Positions 32,059 to 35,787 of a stretch of 35,787 nucleotides of DNA are shown here, one piece after another. Where the stretch lies: positions 1 to 35,787 of the forward strand of contig CALEYA010000133.1 of the NCBI GenBank assembly GCA_937926215.1, given 5' to 3'. Position 1 is the first letter of the stretch. The number at the start of each line of letters is the position of its first letter. The notes beneath the pieces are model-generated. The model searched no databases, was not told the origin of the DNA, and saw only the letters and a program-made list of their open reading frames with translations. The translations under genes and the position numbers were made by a program. This stretch comes from an uncultured Croceitalea sp. (GTDB lineage Bacteria; Bacteroidota; Bacteroidia; Flavobacteriales; Flavobacteriaceae).

Positions 32059-33183
32059 ATGAAGATAAAGGAAGATTTAATAGAAAAAGAAATTGTCCAT
32101 AAGCCTACGGCTTATCGAAATTTCCCCATGGTGCCCAGAGTTATTTATGGGAGGGGAAGCATCAGTCAATTGGGGGATATTCTCCTGCCCAAAAGAAAAA
32201 GCACGGAAACACCGATTATCTTTTTGGTGGACGATTTTTTTGAAGGTACGGAACTGTATTTGCAGCTTCCCTTGATGTTCAACGACCAGCTTATCTATAT
32301 CTCCGCCTGTGAGGAACCTAAAACGGCACAGGTAGATGCCTTGGTCAATAAAATACGGGATACTTTTGATGAACTGCCATCGGGAATTGTAGGTATCGGG
32401 GGCGGCACCTTACTGGATCTATCCAAAGCGGTAGCCGTAATGTTGGGCAATAAGGGACTTGCCGAAGAATACCAAGGATGGGATTTAGTGAAAAGACCAG
32501 GGGTCTACCATGTTGGAATCCCGACCATAAGCGGCACCGGTGCAGAAGTTTCTAGGACTGCCGTACTTTTGGGGCCGGATAAAAAATTAGGGATCAACTC
32601 CGACCATACCACTTTTGATCAAGTGGTTTTAGATGCAAATTTGCTGAAAACCGTTCCTAAGGAGCAATGGTTTTATACCGGCATGGACTGTTTTATACAT
32701 TGTGTGGAATCTTTGAACGGGACCTATCTTAACGCCTTTAGTAAAAGTTACGGCGAAAAGGCATACGAGCTCTGTAAAGAGGTCTTCTTAGGGGATTGTT
32801 CCAAAGAAGAGGCCGAAGAAAAACTGATGATGGCCTCTTGGCATGGTGGTATGAGCATAGCCTACTCCCAAGTTGGTGTGGCCCATGCCATGAGTTATGG
32901 ACTTTCTTATGTCTTGGGCACCAAACATGGTATTGGCAATTGCTTGGTTTTTAAACATTTGGAGGATTTTTACCCAGAAGGGGTGGCCCTGTTCAAAAAG
33001 ATGCTTCATAAACATCACGTACAACTTCCTAAAAACATTTGTAAACATCTTAGCCCAACGGAAATGGAAAAGATGATTGCCATTACGCTCGCTATGGAAC
33101 CACTTTGGGAAAACGCTTTAGGTAAAGATTGGCGGCATAAGGTTTCACCGGCGTATTTGGAATCCATCTTTCAAAAAATTTAG
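32059..33183 (+). CDS. kdnB: KdnB-like iron-containing alcohol dehydrogenase (probable Kdo 8-oxidase)
   Basis: 374-residue group III metal-dependent alcohol dehydrogenase. NAD-binding GIGGGT around residues 112-117; metal ligands D210 and H214 (GMDCFIHCVES), H276 (GVAHAMSYGL) and H290 (GTKHGIGN). It resembles KdnB of Shewanella, which oxidises Kdo at C8 before the PLP enzyme KdnA aminates it to 8-amino-Kdo (segments such as VIYGRGSISQLGDIL, YQGWDLVK, FYTGMDCFIHCVESL). Two bases after the HAD gene, one base-exact junction to the acyltransferase. No KdnA aminotransferase is present here. The symbol is by resemblance and context. Confidence 0.8.
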   Translation: MKIKEDLIEKEIVHKPTAYRNFPMVPRVIYGRGSISQLGDILLPKRKSTETPIIFLVDDFFEGTELYLQLPLMFNDQLIYISACEEPKTAQVDALVNKIRDTFDELPSGIVGIGGGTLLDLSKAVAVMLGNKGLAEEYQGWDLVKRPGVYHVGIPTISGTGAEVSRTAVLLGPDKKLGINSDHTTFDQVVLDANLLKTVPKEQWFYTGMDCFIHCVESLNGTYLNAFSKSYGEKAYELCKEVFLGDCSKEEAEEKLMMASWHGGMSIAYSQVGVAHAMSYGLSYVLGTKHGIGNCLVFKHLEDFYPEGVALFKKMLHKHHVQLPKNICKHLSPTEMEKMIAITLAMEPLWENALGKDWRHKVSPAYLESIFQKI

Positions 33184-33732
33184 ATGCTGAGCGGGATAGC
33201 CAAATTCATTTTTCATAAGCTGATGGGCTGGAAGCTCAAAGGAACCTTTCCAAAACTAGCCAAATACGTGGTTATCGTGGTTCCGCATACACATTGGATG
33301 GATTTTATTATTGGAATCCTGGTACGGGCCATTTCAAGGGAAGAAATCAATTATGTAGGAAAGAAAAGTCTTTTCAAACCCCCATTTGGATGGTTTTTTA
33401 GGCGTACGGGAGGCACACCCGTTGATCGACAGAAAAACAGCAATATGGTAGATAGTGTCGTTAGCATCTATGGGGAGCGAACTGTCTTTAGGTTGTGCTT
33501 GGCGCCGGAAGGTACACGAAAAAAGGTTGAAAACTTAAAAACTGGATTCTATTATATTGCAAAGAAAGCAAAAGTGCCAATTGTTATGGTCGCCTTTAAT
33601 TTTGGAAAAAAGGAAGTCACTGTTGCCGAACCCTTTCATACTTCAGAGGACATGGAATACGATATGAAAAAAGTATCCCAATACTTCACTGGTGTAGAAG
33701 GTAAGATCCCCGAATATAGTTTTGGAAATTAA
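33184..33732 (+). CDS. PlsC-like acyltransferase (short form)
   Basis: 182 residues of the lysophosphatidic-acid acyltransferase superfamily. The catalytic Hx4D motif is VVPHTHWMD (H35 ... D40), and the glycerolphosphate-binding motif is LAPEGTRKK (E109-G110). It lacks an N-terminal membrane segment and is shorter than PlsC (~240). Begins directly after the kdnB stop. Its position after Kdo genes might indicate lipid A or other envelope lipid acylation, but this is inference. Its end overlaps the convergent gene by 4 bases. Confidence 0.8.
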   Translation: MLSGIAKFIFHKLMGWKLKGTFPKLAKYVVIVVPHTHWMDFIIGILVRAISREEINYVGKKSLFKPPFGWFFRRTGGTPVDRQKNSNMVDSVVSIYGERTVFRLCLAPEGTRKKVENLKTGFYYIAKKAKVPIVMVAFNFGKKEVTVAEPFHTSEDMEYDMKKVSQYFTGVEGKIPEYSFGN

Positions 33733-34226
33733 AACTTCTGTAGGATTTTATCAGAAGGTGGTTCTTTCTTCTGGGTATTTCCCGGGAATACCAAATTGGT
33801 ACTGGAATAGCTGGTGCCAAAAGTAACGGCTGCCGCATATACCTGGGCAATGGCATCTACCAATTGGTCATCCGAAAGTTCCCGAAGGGGATGCACATAA
33901 ATGGACCAAACAATCTCATCGCTTAGCGCATATTTTACATCCAAGGCAGAATGGAAATTGGCGACCAAAGCGTTTAAAACTTGGTCTTCCTCTAATTTTT
34001 CCAGTTCCACAATGGGCGTTACTATCCGCATTCTATTGGCGTTTTCATCATAAATACATACCAGCATGGTTTCCTTATACAGAAATTGGGCAGAGTTTCC
34101 TTGAACGGATACCGTGTCCGCCTCTTGTTCAATAATTTCCATAAGTCGCTCTGGGGTCATGTCCTGTCCTGATGAAATCGATGTTCCCAAAACCATTAAA
34201 ACTGCCGAAAGCATAAGATTGCGCAT
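33729..34226 (-). CDS. Secreted hypothetical protein (YbjN-like?)
   Basis: 165 residues: signal peptide (MRNLMLSAVLMVLGTSISSGQ), then a mature domain with MTPERLMEIIEQEADTVSVQ, alternating strands and helices (LYKETMLVCIYDENANRMRI, IVWSIYVHPLRELSDDQLV) and a low-complexity end. The helix-strand pattern with a charged 'D-E-N-A-N-R-M-R-I' hairpin resembles YbjN/type III secretion chaperone-like folds, which I cannot confirm. Monocistronic, with convergent neighbour kdnB-acyltransferase. Confidence 0.65.
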   Translation of the reverse strand: MRNLMLSAVLMVLGTSISSGQDMTPERLMEIIEQEADTVSVQGNSAQFLYKETMLVCIYDENANRMRIVTPIVELEKLEEDQVLNALVANFHSALDVKYALSDEIVWSIYVHPLRELSDDQLVDAIAQVYAAAVTFGTSYSSTNLVFPGNTQKKEPPSDKILQKF

Positions 34227-34423
34227 AGTCTGTATTTTAAATGTAAGTCGCTTAGTAAACTGTTTAATTACAAGATGGATTTAAGATAGAAAATTTTTAA
34301 GTAGCACCTGCAATAACACAAGTTTTGACTAAAAAACAGTGTCGTTCATCGATAATGCCAGAAAAATTGTTAACAAATCTTAAAATACTGCTTATATTGT
34401 AAGAATATGTAGATGTTGTTTTA

Positions 34424-34439
34424 GTTCACTTTGGTGAAC
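34424..34439. promoter_or_regulatory. Inverted repeat upstream of the dioxygenase-like gene
   Basis: GTTCAC TTTG GTGAAC: perfect 6-bp arms, 88 bases before the start. The 300-base spacer 34227-34526 between divergent genes holds nothing else I can name except AT-rich promoter-like sequence, for example tatattgt at about 34393. Possible operator. Confidence 0.3.
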
Positions 34440-34526
34440 GTTCCCCTTCCTATAACACGCACAATACGCCCCATTTTCACCTTTACGATACCTCCGGTTA
34501 TGGTTTTAACCAAAAAACCAATCTTT

Positions 34527-35087
34527 ATGGAAGGAATCAACAATGCTAGAAGGTCTTTCTTGGGCAAAGCCCTTAAGACTACCGTTGGATTAGCAGTATT
34601 GTCCTCTACAACTACTTTGAGGGCGCTTACCAAAAATGAACAGCCGGAAGGCTATAATCCCTACGCTCCAGAACGGCAGGACATTCGTAGAGATCCGTTT
34701 GGAAAGCATGTGGAGATCAAAGGAAAAATTTTTGATGCCAAGGGTAAAGTTCCCTTAAAAAATGCCACGGTCGAGGTCTGGCACCTCTCCCCGGATTCCA
34801 AAAAATACAGACACCGTACAAAACTGTATACCAATGGTTTTGGCGAGTATCGCTTGCTTACGGATGTTCCGGAACGTGTTTATGGCAAAAGCAGAAGGAT
34901 ACATTTTAAAGTATCCAAAGGGGCAGTTTCCTATACTACGGAACTGGCCATGAACGACTGGGGCGCCCACATATCTTCAATACATTGGGAGAAAAACCGG
35001 CAACTTGGCGAAGCACTTTTGTTTCCCAAACATGAAAATGTCGCTAACCGACTAAAGATCGATTTTAATATTTCATTAATTAACTAA
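34527..35087 (+). CDS. Intradiol-dioxygenase-like protein with Tat signal
   Basis: 186 residues from ATG 34527. That start is chosen because it puts the twin-arginine motif ARRSFLGKA at residues 7-15 followed by a hydrophobic stretch (TTVGLAVLSSTTT), a Tat export signal; in-frame ATGs at 34431 and 34500 would give 32- and 9-residue extensions without similarity. The mature part has the intradiol dioxygenase beta-sandwich: KGKIFDAKGKVPLKNATVEVWHL, SKKYRHRTKLYTN, GFGEYRLLTDVP and RRIHFKVS. The expected ligand pair HxH is RxH here (RRIHF), so one iron ligand His is an Arg. It may therefore be non-catalytic or a relative with another function. Confidence 0.75.
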   Translation: MEGINNARRSFLGKALKTTVGLAVLSSTTTLRALTKNEQPEGYNPYAPERQDIRRDPFGKHVEIKGKIFDAKGKVPLKNATVEVWHLSPDSKKYRHRTKLYTNGFGEYRLLTDVPERVYGKSRRIHFKVSKGAVSYTTELAMNDWGAHISSIHWEKNRQLGEALLFPKHENVANRLKIDFNISLIN

Positions 35088-35098
35088 ATCACTACATT

Positions 35099-35602
35099 AT
35101 GGAACCATTTATAGGACAAATTTTAATGTTTGGAGGCAATTTTGCCCCAAGGGGTTGGGCATTGTGTGATGGCGCTTTATTAGCTATTAACCAAAATACC
35201 GCATTGTTTTCCATCTTAGGCACTACTTATGGTGGTGATGGTAGAACAAGCTTTGCCTTGCCAGACCTTAGAGGCCGTTTGGCCATGCACCCAGGCACAG
35301 GTCCAGGCTTGTCAACGCGTTCTTTGGGTCAAAGAGGAGGTTCGGAAACCAATTTCCTAACCGCGAATCAATTGCCCGCGCATAGCCATGGTATCCGCGC
35401 CGCGGAAGAGGGCACCCAAACGGACCCCTCAAATGCTTTTATTGCAGGTTCCGGTATGCCCGGTTTTTCAGCTTCTTCAGATGTCAATATGGCCAACACC
35501 TCAAATAATACAGGTGGGGGACAATCCGTAAATAATATTCCACCTTTTGCGTGTGTTAATTTTATTATTGCATTGATAGGTACTTTTCCATCAAGAAGTT
35601 AA
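35099..35602 (+). CDS. Phage tail collar domain protein (MdpB/microcystin-dependent-protein type)
   Basis: 167 residues. N-terminal collar module: EPFIGQILMFGGNFAPRGWA with CDGALLAINQNTALFSILGT, TYGGDGRTSFALPDLRGR and MHPGTGPG; C-terminal PPFACVNFIIALIGTFPSR. Such proteins are widespread outside phages, often in clusters of near-copies, and no other phage gene is visible. Starts 11 bases after the dioxygenase-like gene and precedes another secreted protein gene. Role unknown; possibly a surface or extracellular fibre component. Confidence 0.88.
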   Translation: MEPFIGQILMFGGNFAPRGWALCDGALLAINQNTALFSILGTTYGGDGRTSFALPDLRGRLAMHPGTGPGLSTRSLGQRGGSETNFLTANQLPAHSHGIRAAEEGTQTDPSNAFIAGSGMPGFSASSDVNMANTSNNTGGGQSVNNIPPFACVNFIIALIGTFPSRS

Positions 35603-35644
35603 TCAGATTTAAATCAAAATTAAATACGAACAAAAAATAGGTTT

Positions 35645-35787
35645 ATGAAAAAAATTACACTACTACTGGCAGCATTTTTTGCCATTTCATACTCGTATTC
35701 CCAGACCACTTTGGTTGCTGGGGATATCGCTTTTGTAGGTAGCGGGGTTGACGATGGAGGGCCTTTTGGGGAATATGCCGCCTTTGT
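35645..35787 (+). CDS. Secreted protein N-terminus (3' truncated by window)
   Basis: ATG 35645 opens a frame running off the end: MKKITLLLAAFFAISYSYSQ is a clear signal peptide with cleavage near SYSQ-TT, followed by TTLVAGDIAFVGSG and DDGGPFGEYAAFV. The TxLxAGDIAFxG start is found at the beginning of several Bacteroidota exported proteins that follow collar genes. The remainder is outside the window. Confidence 0.75.
   Translation, partial: MKKITLLLAAFFAISYSYSQTTLVAGDIAFVGSGVDDGGPFGEYAAF

Noticed and set aside
34421-34633. Leftward 70-residue frame opposite the dioxygenase-like gene
   Set aside because: It lies antisense to the Tat-signal region of the dioxygenase-like gene and shows no family features.
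35099-35602. Prophage remnant indicated by a tail collar protein
   Set aside because: No integrase, capsid, terminase, lysis gene or att repeat is nearby; collar proteins of this kind are common in non-phage Bacteroidota loci.

Overview
The window is an ordinary-looking chromosomal segment of a Bacteroidota bacterium, most likely a (probably marine) member of the Flavobacteriaceae. Evidence: a type IX secretion C-terminal sorting domain at the left edge; several matches to the Bacteroidota -7 promoter element TAnnTTTG; lipoprotein and secreted-protein signals of the flavobacterial kind; a long acidic-tailed ribosomal protein S1; a Flavobacteriaceae-type DnaX; and neighbourhoods I recognise from that family (pyrR-pyrB-small protein-RNase Z, rsmD-DUF3822, kdsB-HAD-KdnB-like). 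No tRNA, rRNA operon, IS element, prophage or CRISPR array was seen.

Layout, left to right. (1) 1-534: C-terminus of a secreted protein with a fucolectin-like F5/8C domain and a T9SS tail, then two terminators. (2) 735-3713, leftward: ECF sigma factor, membrane anti-sigma factor, DUF4097-type repeat protein, DUF2807 repeat protein, one overlapping operon. (3) 3935-7138: lon and cmk. (4) 7198-7578, leftward: LysM protein. (5) 7844-9724: rpsA with a good promoter and terminator. (6) 9844-12678: pyrR, pyrB, a small STAS-like protein and RNase Z. (7) 12745-15947: pdxH, a SixA-like phosphatase and ppk1; convergent miaE (15950-16570).

(8) 16835-23603: the highlight, a tightly coupled eboA-eboB-eboC-eboD-eboE-eboF operon extended by a TMEM220-type membrane protein. 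ebo clusters are known from cyanobacteria (needed for export of a scytonemin precursor to the periplasm), Pseudomonas and a few algal plastids, but their chemistry is unresolved. The Bacteroidota version here carries no obvious substrate-specific biosynthetic genes. (9) 23592-25409, leftward: dnaX, containing an A10 run that includes the heptamer A AAA AAG with a UGA two codons on in the -1 frame, just after the clamp-loader domains; this is a strong candidate for production of a short gamma form.

(10) 25515-25823: rnpB (RNase P RNA). (11) 25877-28481, leftward: lipocalin-like lipoprotein, rsmD, DUF3822 and a membrane-anchored hypothetical. (12) 28584-33732: RecD-like helicase, DUF4126, kdsB, HAD phosphatase, KdnB-like Kdo oxidase and a small acyltransferase. 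This suggests lipopolysaccharide core modification with Kdo8N, although the partner aminotransferase KdnA is not in the window. (13) 33729-34226, leftward: secreted hypothetical. (14) 34527-35787: an intradiol-dioxygenase-like Tat-exported protein with a changed metal ligand, a phage-tail-collar protein, and the start of another secreted protein cut by the window edge.
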